Shown: positions 18,663 through 28,078 of the stretch, one piece after another | How positions within the stretch are numbered: position 1 is the first letter of the stretch | How the letters are laid out: the number at the start of each line of letters is the position of its first letter | Assembly (NCBI RefSeq): GCF_000744735.1 | Contig: NZ_JQMM01000001.1 | Coordinates: 744,001 to 808,000 of the forward strand | Origin: Porticoccus hydrocarbonoclasticus MCTG13d | Lineage (GTDB): Bacteria; Pseudomonadota; Gammaproteobacteria; Pseudomonadales; Porticoccaceae | Reading direction: 5' to 3' | DNA: 64,000 nucleotides | Notes under the pieces: model-generated | Databases searched by the model: none | Seen by the model: only the letters and a program-made list of their open reading frames with translations | Told to the model about the DNA's origin: nothing | Made by a program: the position numbers and the translations under genes

Positions 18663-19714
18663 TGACGACGGCCGGCTGGCCGGGTCAACAGGATCAGCTT
18701 GAAACTGCGGTTTTCATCGAGTTTTTTTACGTCGAAGTCTGCCTCCGCAAAACGTTCCAGTGGCACGAAACGATTCACCACAAACAGTGCTCGTCCGCCG
18801 TTGCGAAGCAGCCTATGGCAGCTGGCGACAAACCGTCTGGTCAGCCCGTGTTCGGTGTTGAAGCCCTGGTGAAAGGGCGGGTTGCAAATGACGGCATCGA
18901 AGTGCTGCGCAAGGTTGTCCCCGCAGTTTGAGGCGACGACCGTGCCTGTAATCTGCTGTTCAATAAAGTTCCTCTGACACGAGGCAACGGCGGCGGCGTT
19001 GTTGTCGGTGGCAGTGATTTCGGCATCGGTCAATTGTGCAGCCATGACAGAGAGATAGCCGTAGCCACAGCCGAGATCAAGCATGCTGGTTGGTGGTCGG
19101 TCGAGGCTCTGGAAAAAATCCTTCAGGTGCGTCGCCAGAAAAGCACTGCCCTGGTCAATTTTATTCCAGCCGAACTGCCCGGGTTTGCTGAACAGCAGTC
19201 CTCCCTCCCAGGTCACACAGGGTCTGATCAGCGCATACTGTTGATCCTCCAGTGCTGGTTCAGTGGAAGTCAGATGACGGACTCGGGCTCGATAGAGGCT
19301 GCCCTGCTTTTCCGGACGCTGCTGATCACCAAAATAGTGTCCGGCTTTCTCTGCATAGGTCTTGATGCCATCATTTTTCGCGCCGGTCATGGTCAATGTG
19401 CCCCCGACTGGGAGCAGGCGACGTGCCTGGTTGATGATGTGGTGAACAACCGGTTTTTCCTTGGACACCCGATAGAGAATCTGGCTGAAACTGCCATCCG
19501 CGAAATGGTCGAAGTCAAAATCGCTGTATTCACTGTCAATGCCCTGTGCACGACTGATTTCGTAGAGGTCGTGACGATTGGTGACCAGCAGGATGTCCCG
19601 GTTTTGCAGTTCGTACAGTGGCGTATCGTGCAGGTTCTCGTCGGTCACCAAGAGTTGCCGACCCGACTCCTGTCGGAGCGGATCGAGCAATAATTGAAAG
19701 GCGGGATCAGTCAA
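18632..19714 (-). CDS. RsmC/RlmG-type rRNA guanine-N2 methyltransferase
   Basis: This class I SAM-dependent methyltransferase of 360 residues has a degenerate N-terminal half and a catalytic C-terminal half. The latter has the SAM-binding motif LDLGCGYGYLSVMAA (about residues 218-232) and the NPPFHQG motif typical of exocyclic-amine methylation. This two-domain build is shared by RsmC (16S m2G1207) and RlmG (23S m2G1835), and I cannot separate the two with confidence. The start is a TTG that overlaps the end of rsuA by eight bases, so it is probably coupled to that rRNA pseudouridine synthase gene. The 3' end overlaps the PilZ gene. Confidence 0.85.
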   Translation of the reverse strand: MTDPAFQLLLDPLRQESGRQLLVTDENLHDTPLYELQNRDILLVTNRHDLYEISRAQGIDSEYSDFDFDHFADGSFSQILYRVSKEKPVVHHIINQARRLLPVGGTLTMTGAKNDGIKTYAEKAGHYFGDQQRPEKQGSLYRARVRHLTSTEPALEDQQYALIRPCVTWEGGLLFSKPGQFGWNKIDQGSAFLATHLKDFFQSLDRPPTSMLDLGCGYGYLSVMAAQLTDAEITATDNNAAAVASCQRNFIEQQITGTVVASNCGDNLAQHFDAVICNPPFHQGFNTEHGLTRRFVASCHRLLRNGGRALFVVNRFVPLERFAEADFDVKKLDENRSFKLILLTRPAGRRHYSTRPAGTE

Positions 19715-20423
19715 GGGTGTTTACGCTCGCAATTTCGGTTTTCGTCAGTGCCCGGTATTCGCCGGGCTCAAGGGTGCTATCCAGCTCAATCCCCCCTACG
19801 CGGAGTCGGTGCAGGCGGAGAACGCTGTTGCCGAGGGAGGCGAACATACGTTTGACCTGATGATACTTGCCTTCACTGATCGTGAGCAGTGCCTCTGTAT
19901 TGTCGATTAATTCCAGCGTGGCTGGTAGACAGCGGCGCTTTTCCCCCGCCAGCCATAGCCCACTGGCAAATTTTCCAATGATGCCTCCATCTAGGGGTTC
20001 AGCGACCATGACCCGGTACGTTTTCAGACATTGGCTGCGGGGCGAAGTGACCCGGTGGTTCCATTGACCGTCATCCGTGATCAGTAGCAGACCGGTGGCA
20101 TCGATATCGAGGCGACCGGCAATTTGCAATTGCTCCGGCCGTGGTTCATCCAGCAAATCCAGTGCGGTCGGGTGCTTGCCGTCTCTGGTGACGGATACCA
20201 CCCCGGCCGGCTTGTGGAGCATGAAATAGCGCATCACCGGTTTGCTGATAGGGTGCTCATCCACGCAGACCCAGGCGTCATCTCCGATAACCAAGCCCGG
20301 GTCGTGGGCAATTATTCCCTCGACTTTTACCCTGTTTGCCCTGATCAGGTGCTTGACCTGGGAGCGGCTGAAGTCGGTGGCATTGCTGATGAATTTGTCT
20401 AATCGCAAGCGTGTGGCAGCCAT
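19707..20423 (-). CDS. rsuA: 16S rRNA pseudouridine-516 synthase
   Basis: RsuA converts U516 of 16S rRNA to pseudouridine. The 238-residue protein has an N-terminal S4 RNA-binding domain (LDKFISNATDFSRSQVKHLIRA) and a RsuA/RluB/E/F catalytic domain. That domain has MLHKPAGVVSVTRD, the catalytic Asp in GRLDIDATGLLL and the KYHQVKRMFASLGN motif. RluE or RluF-like specificity is possible, but the compact size and S4 domain favour RsuA. It is followed by a coupled rRNA methyltransferase gene, making a small rRNA-modification unit. Confidence 0.88.
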   Translation of the reverse strand: MAATRLRLDKFISNATDFSRSQVKHLIRANRVKVEGIIAHDPGLVIGDDAWVCVDEHPISKPVMRYFMLHKPAGVVSVTRDGKHPTALDLLDEPRPEQLQIAGRLDIDATGLLLITDDGQWNHRVTSPRSQCLKTYRVMVAEPLDGGIIGKFASGLWLAGEKRRCLPATLELIDNTEALLTISEGKYHQVKRMFASLGNSVLRLHRLRVGGIELDSTLEPGEYRALTKTEIASVNTLD

Positions 20424-20480
20424 TGGTGAATACTCTGCAAGTGGGCTGAATGGGCGATGCCGGGGCGTGCCTGCCGGGGG

Positions 20481-21137
20481 TCAGCCCCGGAGGCTGATGA
20501 TTTCCCAGCCGCGCTGTTCCGCCACCTCGCGCAACGCATCACAGGGATCGACAGCGACGGGTCTATCGACAATCTGCAACAATGGCAGATCGTTGATGGA
20601 GTCGCTGTAGAAGCTGCTACCGACCAGGTTGTGTCCGGTCTCAGCCAGCCAGGCCTCAAGGCGTACAACCTTGCCCTCCCTGTAGCTGGGAATACCGGAT
20701 ACCCGTCCGGTATAGCGGCCATCCCGTTGCTCCAGCTCAGTAGCGATCAGCTCGGTAACGCCCAGTTTCCGGCAGATGGGTTCCACGATGAAACGGTTTG
20801 TCGATGTGATGATCATGAGGAGATCGCCCTGCTCCCGGTGTTTCTGCAATAATTGTTCGGCACTCGGCAGCCACATCGGTGCAATGACCTCTTCCATGAA
20901 TTGGTGGTGCAGTCGGGTCAGGTCGGCAGGTGTCAGTGTTGCCAGGGGTTGCAGGGCAAAGGCAAGGTAGTTGTTCATATCCAGAACACCGTTCAGATAG
21001 TCCTGATAGAACTGGTCATTCATGCGCCTGTAATGCGCCTTATCGACGATCTGGTGATTGACGAGGAATTCTCCCCAGCCGTGATCACTGTCGCCTGCGA
21101 TAAGTGTGTTGTCGAGGTCAAAGAGTGCAAGCGCCAT
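20481..21137 (-). CDS. HAD-superfamily subfamily IB phosphatase
   Basis: The 218-residue protein has the HAD nucleophile motif FDLDNTLIAGDSD at residues 5-17, the TSTNRF motif II region, and the motif III/IV segment SFYSDSINDLPLL, as in SerB-like phosphatases. Homologues in this position next to rppH in Pseudomonas are annotated as phosphoserine phosphatase-like or histidinol-phosphatase, but the substrate is not set by the sequence. It diverges from rppH across about 130 bases. Confidence 0.88.
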   Translation of the reverse strand: MALALFDLDNTLIAGDSDHGWGEFLVNHQIVDKAHYRRMNDQFYQDYLNGVLDMNNYLAFALQPLATLTPADLTRLHHQFMEEVIAPMWLPSAEQLLQKHREQGDLLMIITSTNRFIVEPICRKLGVTELIATELEQRDGRYTGRVSGIPSYREGKVVRLEAWLAETGHNLVGSSFYSDSINDLPLLQIVDRPVAVDPCDALREVAEQRGWEIISLRG

Positions 21138-21210
21138 GGGTTTCCCGAGAATGGTTAGTCAAAAAGGCGGCTTAGCTTACCCATAGATAAGGCTGTCCTC
21201 AACTAACTAT

Positions 21211-21250
21211 TTGATGTAACTTCGTGGATAGGCGTTATTATTAAAATAAC
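21211..21250 (+). promoter_or_regulatory. possible rppH promoter with overlapping palindrome
   Basis: TTGATG at 21211-21216 could be a -35 for a TTATTA at 21235-21240 (18-base spacer). The proposed -10 lies in a perfect palindrome GTTATT-attaa-AATAAC (21234-21250), which could be an operator. The match is weak. Confidence 0.3.
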
Positions 21251-21268
21251 AGGGTAAGGGTTGGTTCG

Positions 21269-21757
21269 GTGGTCGATCGAGAAGGTTTTCGCCCGAATGT
21301 GGGCATCATGATTTCAGATGGTGCGGGCAGGTTGTTGTGGGCCAGGCGTATTGGTCAGGATGCCTGGCAATTTCCCCAGGGTGGCATTAATCCAGGAGAA
21401 AAGCCAGAGCATGCCATGTATCGAGAGTTGTATGAAGAAATAGGCCTGGAGCCCGATGATGTCGAGCTGCTCGCCTGTACCCGTGGCTGGTTGCGTTATC
21501 GGCTACCCAGGGCGATGCAGCGCAGACACAGTAAGCCACTGTGTATCGGCCAAAAGCAGAAATGGTTCATGTTGAAGCTGCTGGCCGAGGAGGATCGCAT
21601 TAGACTGGATCTCAGCGGCAAGCCGGAATTTGATCATTGGCAGTGGGTGAGTTATTGGTATCCGGTCAATCAGGTTATCGAGTTCAAGCAAGAGGTGTAT
21701 CGCCGGGCACTGAAGGAGTTGGCACCCATGCAATGCGAACTGGAGCGTCAAAGCTAA
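21269..21757 (+). CDS. rppH: RNA pyrophosphohydrolase
   Basis: RppH removes pyrophosphate from the 5' end of primary transcripts and so triggers mRNA decay. The GTG start gives [14 protein letters not shown], the expected N-terminus, with AAGGG eight bases upstream. The Nudix box [23 protein letters not shown] follows at about residue 36, and the [10 protein letters not shown] segment is characteristic. The length of 162 residues is usual. It directly abuts ptsP (TAA then ATG), the common rppH-ptsP order of gammaproteobacteria. Confidence 0.95.
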   Translation: MVDREGFRPNVGIMISDGAGRLLWARRIGQDAWQFPQGGINPGEKPEHAMYRELYEEIGLEPDDVELLACTRGWLRYRLPRAMQRRHSKPLCIGQKQKWFMLKLLAEEDRIRLDLSGKPEFDHWQWVSYWYPVNQVIEFKQEVYRRALKELAPMQCELERQS

Positions 21758-24037
21758 ATGCTGGAATCACTCAGGAACATTGTTCAGCAGGTTAACGCTG
21801 CCAAGGACTTTGGCGAGGTGTTACGGCTGATTGTTCAGCTGGTGAAAGAGGTTATGGATACCGGCATGTGTTCGGTCTACCTCTACAGTCCAAGTACCAA
21901 TAGCTATGTGCTGATGGCTACCGATGGCCTCAATCCAAATTCGGTGGGCAAGGTTCATCTGTCCAGTAGAGAGGGGCTGGTGGGTCTGGTGGCATCGCGG
22001 GCCGAACCGATCAATCTCGAAGATGCTGAAGCTCACCCCAATTTTGCCTTTTTCCCCGAAACGGGGGAGGAGCGTTTCCGCTCTTTCCTCGGTGCTCCCA
22101 TTATTCACCACCGGAAAGTACTCGGTGTGTTGGTGGTGCAGCAGCAGGATCGCCGTCGCTTCGACGAGAGTGAAGAATCCTTTCTGGTAACCGTGTCGGC
22201 GCAACTGGCCGGTGTGATTGCGCATGCAGACGCTACCGGTGAGCTGGATCAATTGCTCAATCCCCAGCAGGCAGTTATTCACGAACGGATTTATCCCGGT
22301 GTGGCCAGTGCGCCCGGGGTGGCCATCGGTACCGTGGTGGTGATCTCTTCACCTGCCGACCTGAAAGCCGTGCCGATGAGAAAGGTGTCCGATACCGATG
22401 CCGAGTTGGCGTTGTTCCGTCATGCCATGGAGCAGACGAAAACCGATATCCGCGCTCTTGATCAGACGATGGTGAATAAGCTGAGTGAAGAGGAACGCGC
22501 CCTTTTCGATGTTTATGTCCGGATGCTGGATGATCATTCCATGGGCGGTGAAGTGCTCAGTCTGATCAGGGAGGGTTTCTGTGCCCAGAGTGCCTGGTCA
22601 CAGGTTGTACTGGGGCATATCCGTCTGTTCAAAAGCATGCAGGATGCCTATCTTCGCGAGCGCGCCTCTGATGTGGAGGATTTGGGGCGCCGGGTGCTCG
22701 CCTATCTTCAGCAATCGGAAGTCAAGCGTACTGTCTTTCCCGAGAGAATGGTCATGATTGGTGAGGAGCTGTCAGCGGCCTCCTTTGCCGACGTGCCACT
22801 GGAAAATGTGGCGGCCATTGTATCCGTGAAAGGATCCCGCAACTCGCATATGGCTATTCTCGGCCGCGCTATCGGTATTCCCACTGTCATGGGGGTGATG
22901 GATTTGCCATGGGGGCGACTGGATGGTGAAGAGGTCATTGTGGACGGCCACACCGGTCAGGTGATTGTCTCGCCCCGTGACGAACTGCTTCAGGCCTACA
23001 CTCAGCAGATCTATGAAGAGAAGCTGCTTGCAGCCGACCTGGAAAAGCTGACGGATAAACCCTGTGTGACGGCAGACGGGCACCATGTCTCTTTATGGGT
23101 CAATACCGGCTTGCGGCTCGATTCCATGCTGTCACTGGATCGCGGCGCTGAAGGAGTTGGCCTGTACCGCACTGAAATTCCATTCCTGATGCTGGATCGC
23201 TTCCCCTCGGAGGAGGAACAGCGCAAGGCGTACCGTGAGCATCTGGAAATGTTCGCTCCTCGCACTGTCACCATGCGGACACTGGATATTGGGGGCGACA
23301 AGGATCTGCCCTACTTCCCCATTGAGGAAGAGAATCCGTTTCTGGGATGGCGCGGTATCCGTATTTGTCTTGATCATCCCGAGATTTTTCTGGTGCAGTT
23401 GCGCGCGATGATGCGGGCCAGCGAGGGGCTGAATAATCTCAGCATTCTGTTGCCGATGATTTCCAACGTTCCGGAGTTGGAAAGTGCGCTGCAGCTGATT
23501 TACCAGGTATACGATGAGCTGACAGAGGAAGAGGGTTACCAGATCGAAATGCCCAATGTCGGAGCCATGATCGAAGTGCCCGCTGCGGTCTACCAAATCA
23601 GAGAGCTGGCGCGGCGCGTGGATTTTCTGTCGGTGGGTACCAATGATCTTACACAGTACCTGCTGGCGGTGGATCGCAATAATCCACGGGTGGCGGACTT
23701 GTATCACGCCTGCCATCCCAGTGTATTGCGAGCCTTGCTCGCTATCTCTGAGGGCGCCAGGGGCGAGTGCACCCCGGTCAGTGTCTGTGGCGAGATGGCT
23801 GGCGATCCGATCGGTGCAGTATTGCTGATGGCGTTGGGTTTTCGGGTGTTATCGATGAGTGCCACGAATTTGCTTAAAGTGAAAGCGATACTCCGCCAGG
23901 TGAGTCTGGTGGAGGCGACGAAATTGCTGGAGGAGGTCATGCTGATGCCGGATGCCGATTCAGTCTGGCGTCACATGGAAAAAGCCCTGAAAAAGCCCGA
24001 TCTTGCCGCCCTGTTTCGCGGCACGGCAATGCATTGA
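21758..24037 (+). CDS. ptsP: PTS-Ntr phosphoenolpyruvate-protein phosphotransferase (EI-Ntr)
   Basis: EI-Ntr starts the nitrogen-related phosphotransfer chain PtsP-PtsO-PtsN. An N-terminal GAF domain (about residues 1-165) is followed by the enzyme I region. This has the phosphorylated His in GSRNSHMAILGRA (about residue 366), the PEP-binding barrel with RTEIPFLML and GAMIEVPAAVY, and the signature LSVGTNDLTQYLLAVDR plus VCGEMAGDP. The length of 759 residues matches the family. It starts immediately after rppH, with which it is probably co-transcribed. In characterised proteobacteria, PtsP senses glutamine and influences virulence and polyhydroxyalkanoate metabolism. Confidence 0.96.
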   Translation: MLESLRNIVQQVNAAKDFGEVLRLIVQLVKEVMDTGMCSVYLYSPSTNSYVLMATDGLNPNSVGKVHLSSREGLVGLVASRAEPINLEDAEAHPNFAFFPETGEERFRSFLGAPIIHHRKVLGVLVVQQQDRRRFDESEESFLVTVSAQLAGVIAHADATGELDQLLNPQQAVIHERIYPGVASAPGVAIGTVVVISSPADLKAVPMRKVSDTDAELALFRHAMEQTKTDIRALDQTMVNKLSEEERALFDVYVRMLDDHSMGGEVLSLIREGFCAQSAWSQVVLGHIRLFKSMQDAYLRERASDVEDLGRRVLAYLQQSEVKRTVFPERMVMIGEELSAASFADVPLENVAAIVSVKGSRNSHMAILGRAIGIPTVMGVMDLPWGRLDGEEVIVDGHTGQVIVSPRDELLQAYTQQIYEEKLLAADLEKLTDKPCVTADGHHVSLWVNTGLRLDSMLSLDRGAEGVGLYRTEIPFLMLDRFPSEEEQRKAYREHLEMFAPRTVTMRTLDIGGDKDLPYFPIEEENPFLGWRGIRICLDHPEIFLVQLRAMMRASEGLNNLSILLPMISNVPELESALQLIYQVYDELTEEEGYQIEMPNVGAMIEVPAAVYQIRELARRVDFLSVGTNDLTQYLLAVDRNNPRVADLYHACHPSVLRALLAISEGARGECTPVSVCGEMAGDPIGAVLLMALGFRVLSMSATNLLKVKAILRQVSLVEATKLLEEVMLMPDADSVWRHMEKALKKPDLAALFRGTAMH

Positions 24038-24053
24038 ATCCCCGCCCCCTACT

Positions 24054-24827
24054 TTAACGCTTGCGGTCGAGGCTAAAGGTAAAGGACAGGCGCTGTCCCG
24101 GTCGGCCGCCCGGTTGATAATTCTGTTCGGTCATTTGCATAGTCCCTGCACGACTCATCAAAAGCACGCTGGTGCAGCGAGTGCCGTACCCATGACCACA
24201 GATAAAGGGTGGGGACAACATTCTTTCCAGTGCGATACCCACGCCTGTATCCGGCAGGACTTCATCGGCAAAAGGTGCCTGCCGTTGCAGGCAGGCTGCC
24301 AGGGAGGAAAAATCGGGCGTCTGCTGCCTTTGCAGCAATGCTGTCAACGCAGCTTTCGCATGTTCCGCTTTGGGCCAGGGGCTATCCAGCAGATGGTTGG
24401 ACAATGAGTAGATGCCTGGCGGCAGAACCTTTGCAGCGCTGTGACGGTTTGAGCAATAGGCCAGTGTTTCGCTATCCCCGACCAGCAGGTTGAAGCCATT
24501 GTAGTCCGCCCCATGGCGGATAACCTGCCCGGCGTAGTCGACAGCCGGCATGCTGCCCAGTAAAAATTCCCGGGTGAGGTCGCCGCGGGATCGCGGGGCC
24601 GGGTTTTCCCGACCCTCCCGGTAATTGGTGACCCCGGCCCAGCGGCCGCTGCGGTTGACCCCGAGCCATGTACCACCGCCCTTCAGGTCCCGACCCGCCA
24701 GAATATCCGGCGCGTCTGTCCAGAAATGCAGCGGTGTCGAAGGCCGCTGGTGGTATTCATCGCGGTTGGCGACAACGATCAGCGGGTACTCGGAGTGGGT
24801 TTGCCAGGCCAGTATCATCAAACACAT
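24054..24827 (-). CDS. NRDE/TANGO2 family protein
   Basis: The start chosen gives Met-Cys-Leu-Met, because the Cys at position 2 is conserved as a presumed N-terminal nucleophile in this family. The longer frame upstream overlaps the divergent lgt promoter region. The defining NRDE motif occurs in VVANRDEYHQRPS (about residues 19-31). The protein is 257 residues with no membrane segment. The family (Pfam NRDE, human TANGO2) has no settled bacterial function; links to haem or lipid metabolism are reported for eukaryotic members. It is convergent with ptsP. Confidence 0.85.
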   Translation of the reverse strand: MCLMILAWQTHSEYPLIVVANRDEYHQRPSTPLHFWTDAPDILAGRDLKGGGTWLGVNRSGRWAGVTNYREGRENPAPRSRGDLTREFLLGSMPAVDYAGQVIRHGADYNGFNLLVGDSETLAYCSNRHSAAKVLPPGIYSLSNHLLDSPWPKAEHAKAALTALLQRQQTPDFSSLAACLQRQAPFADEVLPDTGVGIALERMLSPPFICGHGYGTRCTSVLLMSRAGTMQMTEQNYQPGGRPGQRLSFTFSLDRKR

Positions 24828-24899
24828 ACCGTCATTGTACCCCACCCGGTGACAAGCTATGATCGCCGCAGAATATCCCGCTGTAGATGAACTGATTGC

Positions 24900-25703
24900 A
24901 TGCTGAGCTATCCCCAGATTGATCCTGTCGCCTTTGCCCTCGGCCCACTGACGGTCCATTGGTACGGTCTGATGTATCTGGTTGGGTTTATCGCGGCCTG
25001 GTTGCTGGCGTTACGTCGCAGCGAACGGCCCTGGTCCCCGGTGCGCCGCACGCAAGTGGAGGATCTGGTGGTGTATGGTGCCTTTGGTGTGATCCTCGGT
25101 GGCCGTTTCGGGTATGTCATGTTTTACAATCTCGATAAATGGTTGTCGGACCCTCTTTGGTTATTCCGGATTTGGGAAGGCGGGATGTCCTTCCATGGCG
25201 GTCTTTTGGGCGTGCTGATGGCCCTCTGGCTGTTCAGTCGTCGCATCAATCAATCTTTTCTGGCACTGGGGGATTTTGTCACCATCATGGTGCCTATTGG
25301 TCTGGGATTGGGCAGGATAGGTAATTTTATCGGGCAGGAGCTATGGGGGCGGTATACCAGTTCGTGGCTGGGTATGGTGTTTCCCAATGATCCGTTGCAG
25401 TTGCCAAGACACCCTTCGCAGCTTTATCAGGCATTTCTGGAGGGACTGGTGCTGTTCCTGGTGCTGCTGTTTTTTACCCGGAAGCCCCGACCCGTCGGCA
25501 TGGTAAGTGGGCTGTTCCTGGTGCTCTATGGCAGCTTTAGATTTGCCGTTGAGTTTTTTCGGGAGCCCGATGGCCATATCGGGTTTGATCTTTTTGACTG
25601 GGTGACGCGGGGGCAGCTACTCAGTCTGCCGATGATTGCCGTGGGCGTTGGCCTGATACTCTGGAGTTGGCTGCGGCAGGGTAATATCGATACCGTCCGT
25701 TAG
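24900..25703 (+). CDS. lgt: phosphatidylglycerol:prolipoprotein diacylglyceryl transferase
   Basis: Lgt transfers diacylglycerol from phosphatidylglycerol to the lipobox cysteine of prolipoproteins in the inner membrane. The 267-residue protein has about seven hydrophobic helices, the conserved HGGLLGV motif with the essential His, and the Lgt signature [14 protein letters not shown]. The first bases lie only 72 bases from the divergent NRDE gene. thyA follows after 19 bases, the conserved lgt-thyA pair. Confidence 0.97.
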   Translation: MLSYPQIDPVAFALGPLTVHWYGLMYLVGFIAAWLLALRRSERPWSPVRRTQVEDLVVYGAFGVILGGRFGYVMFYNLDKWLSDPLWLFRIWEGGMSFHGGLLGVLMALWLFSRRINQSFLALGDFVTIMVPIGLGLGRIGNFIGQELWGRYTSSWLGMVFPNDPLQLPRHPSQLYQAFLEGLVLFLVLLFFTRKPRPVGMVSGLFLVLYGSFRFAVEFFREPDGHIGFDLFDWVTRGQLLSLPMIAVGVGLILWSWLRQGNIDTVR

Positions 25704-25722
25704 TGGCGGAAGAGGGGCAAAT

Positions 25723-26628
25723 ATGAAGCAATACCTCGATCTGATGCGCCACATTCGGGATAGTGGTATCCGCAAGGAAGATCGCACTGGTACGGGCACC
25801 CTCAGCGTGTTTGGTTATCAGATGCGCTTCGACCTGACCGAGGGCTTTCCGCTGGTCACGACCAAGAAGGTTCACCTGAAATCGATCATTCATGAGCTGC
25901 TGTGGTTTATCCGCGGTGATACCAATATCCGATATCTGGTGCAGAACGGCGTCAACATCTGGAACCATTGGCCGTTCCAGAGCTGGCTCAACCAGACCGG
26001 GCAGGCCGACGACTATCCCATGTACAGCGCCGAGTGGCGCGAGCAGATGAAGCTGTTCGTGGCGAAGATTCGCGAAGATGAAGTCTTTGCCGCTCAATAC
26101 GGCGATCTGGGGCCGGTCTATGGCCACCAGTGGCGCAACTTCGAGGGTGTGGATCAACTGGCTCAGGTGATTGGGGATATTCGCAGCAATCCGGATTCCC
26201 GCCGTCTGATCGTCTCAGCCTGGAACCCCAAGGACATTCCGGTGATGGTCAAGTCCGGCCTGCCACCCTGCCACAGCCTGTTTCAGTTTTACGTCACTGA
26301 TGGGCGGCTGTCCTGTCAGTTGTACCAGCGCAGTGCCGACGTGTTCCTCGGAGTGCCGTTCAATATTGCCTCCTATGCGCTGCTGACTCTGATGGTGGCC
26401 CAGGTCACCGGTCTGAAACCGGGGGATTTCGTGCATACCTTTGGCGATGCGCATCTCTACGCCAACCACGTGCAGCAGGTGGAAGAGCAGCTGGGGCGGT
26501 CGCCTTTGCCGCTCCCTCGCATGGTCATCAACCCAGCTGTGACCGATCTGTTCGACTTCCGCTTCGAAGATTTCGAACTGCTTGATTATCAGTCCCACGC
26601 CCCGATTTCAGCGCCGGTAGCGGTGTAA
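25723..26628 (+). CDS. thyA: thymidylate synthase
   Basis: ThyA methylates dUMP to dTMP with methylenetetrahydrofolate. The 301-residue protein has [12 protein letters not shown] near the N-terminus, the catalytic cysteine in [12 protein letters not shown] (Cys183), the [19 protein letters not shown] motif, and HLYANH. It is longer than the 264-residue E. coli form because of an extra segment around residues 85-125, a length class seen in several other bacteria. An upstream GAGGGG serves as ribosome-binding site. It is followed four bases later by folA, whose product regenerates the folate that ThyA oxidises. Confidence 0.98.
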   Translation: MKQYLDLMRHIRDSGIRKEDRTGTGTLSVFGYQMRFDLTEGFPLVTTKKVHLKSIIHELLWFIRGDTNIRYLVQNGVNIWNHWPFQSWLNQTGQADDYPMYSAEWREQMKLFVAKIREDEVFAAQYGDLGPVYGHQWRNFEGVDQLAQVIGDIRSNPDSRRLIVSAWNPKDIPVMVKSGLPPCHSLFQFYVTDGRLSCQLYQRSADVFLGVPFNIASYALLTLMVAQVTGLKPGDFVHTFGDAHLYANHVQQVEEQLGRSPLPLPRMVINPAVTDLFDFRFEDFELLDYQSHAPISAPVAV

Positions 26629-26632
26629 CCCG

Positions 26633-27145
26633 ATGGTTTGTCTGACACTTTCCCTGATTGTTGCGATGGATCGAAATCGTGTTATTGGTAGAAATAATAC
26701 GTTGCCCTGGCGATTGCCGGACGATTTAAGGTATTTCAAGTCGGTTACCATGGGCAAACCAATTCTGATGGGCCGCAAAACGTTCGAGTCCATTGGTCGA
26801 CCCTTGCCGGGTAGATTGAACATCGTGATCAGCCGGGACCCATGCTGGCGACACAGCGGGGTCTCCACGACTTCTTCTCTAGCCGATGCGATGGCACTGG
26901 CTGCTGCTGACCCCGGTGCTGTGGCCGCAGGAGAGGTGATGGTGATCGGTGGCGAGCAGATCTATCGCAGCGCCATTGAGCTGGCTGATCGGCTCTATAT
27001 TACCCGGGTTGATACAGCGGTAGAGGGCGATGCCTTCTTCCCTGATTTCGATGAGACCTGTTGGCGGGAAGTGGCGCGAAAACAGCCGGAAAATCAGGCT
27101 GATATACCCTACTACTTTCAGGTGCTCGAACGCCGCAGATGCTGA
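26633..27145 (+). CDS. folA: dihydrofolate reductase
   Basis: FolA reduces dihydrofolate to tetrahydrofolate using NADPH. The 170-residue protein shows the Met20-loop region NRVIGRNNTLPWRLPDDL with its acidic active-site residue, GRKTFESIGRPLPGR, VMVIGGEQIYR and a C-terminal LYITRVDTAVEGDAFFP strand region. It is the last gene of the lgt-thyA-folA run. No chromosomal-resistance or mobile-element features are visible around it. Confidence 0.97.
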   Translation: MVCLTLSLIVAMDRNRVIGRNNTLPWRLPDDLRYFKSVTMGKPILMGRKTFESIGRPLPGRLNIVISRDPCWRHSGVSTTSSLADAMALAAADPGAVAAGEVMVIGGEQIYRSAIELADRLYITRVDTAVEGDAFFPDFDETCWREVARKQPENQADIPYYFQVLERRRC

Positions 27146-27183
27146 TACCGGTTACAGTCGGACTATTTGCTTGTTCAGTAAAT

Positions 27184-27202
27184 TGTAATGATAATGGTTA
27201 GC
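27184..27202. promoter_or_regulatory. probable Fur box upstream of the TonB2-type operon
   Basis: TGTAATGATAATGGTTAGC matches the 19-base Fur consensus GATAATGATAATCATTATC at 14 positions by eye, including an unbroken ten-base core. It sits between folA and the DUF3450 gene, where iron-dependent repression of the downstream energy-transduction genes would be expected. Confidence 0.6.
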
Positions 27203-27232
27203 TTCTTCTGTTTTGGTTGTGTTGGAGTTTCT

Positions 27233-28078
27233 GTGATTTTCAATCGATTGCTCTCACGTTTCATGCCTGTTAGTGGCGTCATCGACCGGGTTGAGGAAAA
27301 CCGGATTTGTGGCCCGCTCAGGGGTGTATTGCTGCTGGTTAGTGCTTCTTTGATGATGGTGTCCGCAGCTCAGGCGGCGGATGTCGATGATGTTGTGGCA
27401 GCGGAAAAAGCCAAGATTGGCGCCGCGAAATCGTCCCAGCAACGGGTGGACACAATCGCCGACGAAGCAGATGAATTGTTTCAGAATTTCAAGCAGGTCA
27501 ACAAACAGATTGAGGGACTGAAGGTCTATAACGCCCAACTGGATGCGCAGTTGGCGGATCAGCGCCAGACCATCACCGATCTGGAGTCCTCTATCGAGAA
27601 TGCCACATTGATGGAACGGCAGATCACGCCACTCACCCTCAAAATGATCAACGCTCTGGAGCAGTTTGTCTCTCTGGATATGCCGTTTCTGCTGGATGAG
27701 CGTCGCGACCGCATTGCCCGTTTGCACGCCAACCTGTCGCGTGCTGATTTGAGCAGTGCAGAAAAATTTCGTCAGGTGTTGGAAGCCTACAAAATCGAGA
27801 GTGAATACGGTGCCCGCATCGACAGCTACACGGACACCGTCATGATGGATGGCAAGCCTCGCGAGGTGATCCTGTTGCGTGTGGGCCGCATTGCGCTGAT
27901 TTACCAAACGCCCGATCAGCAGATCACTGCGGCCTGGGATCAACGGAGTGGCAGCTGGCAGGTTCTCGACAGCGGTGATTATCGCAGTGCGGTCGCAGAG
28001 GGTATTCGCATTGCCCGAAAACGGGCGGCTGTGGATATGCTTCAGTTGCCGATTCCGGCACCGGAGGTGGTGCAATGA
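27233..28078 (+). CDS. DUF3450 family periplasmic coiled-coil protein of the TonB2 system
   Basis: The protein has a signal peptide ending SAAQA-ADVDD and a long helical, probably coiled-coil region (VNKQIEGLKVYNAQLDAQLADQ and on). A C-terminal globular part follows (RVGRIALIYQTPDQQITAAWD). It matches DUF3450, whose members lie in front of ttpC-exbB-exbD-tonB genes. The precise start is uncertain: the frame is open from 27188, but that ATG lies inside the likely Fur box. The GTG at 27233 has GGAG five bases upstream, and an ATG at 27263 is also possible. It overlaps the next gene by four bases (ATGA). A role as an accessory to TonB energisation is inferred from context only. Confidence 0.78.
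   Translation: MIFNRLLSRFMPVSGVIDRVEENRICGPLRGVLLLVSASLMMVSAAQAADVDDVVAAEKAKIGAAKSSQQRVDTIADEADELFQNFKQVNKQIEGLKVYNAQLDAQLADQRQTITDLESSIENATLMERQITPLTLKMINALEQFVSLDMPFLLDERRDRIARLHANLSRADLSSAEKFRQVLEAYKIESEYGARIDSYTDTVMMDGKPREVILLRVGRIALIYQTPDQQITAAWDQRSGSWQVLDSGDYRSAVAEGIRIARKRAAVDMLQLPIPAPEVVQ

Noticed and set aside
27188-27232. ATG at 27188 as the start of the DUF3450 gene
   Set aside because: It lies inside the probable Fur box and lacks a ribosome-binding site, and gives an atypically long N-terminus before the signal peptide.
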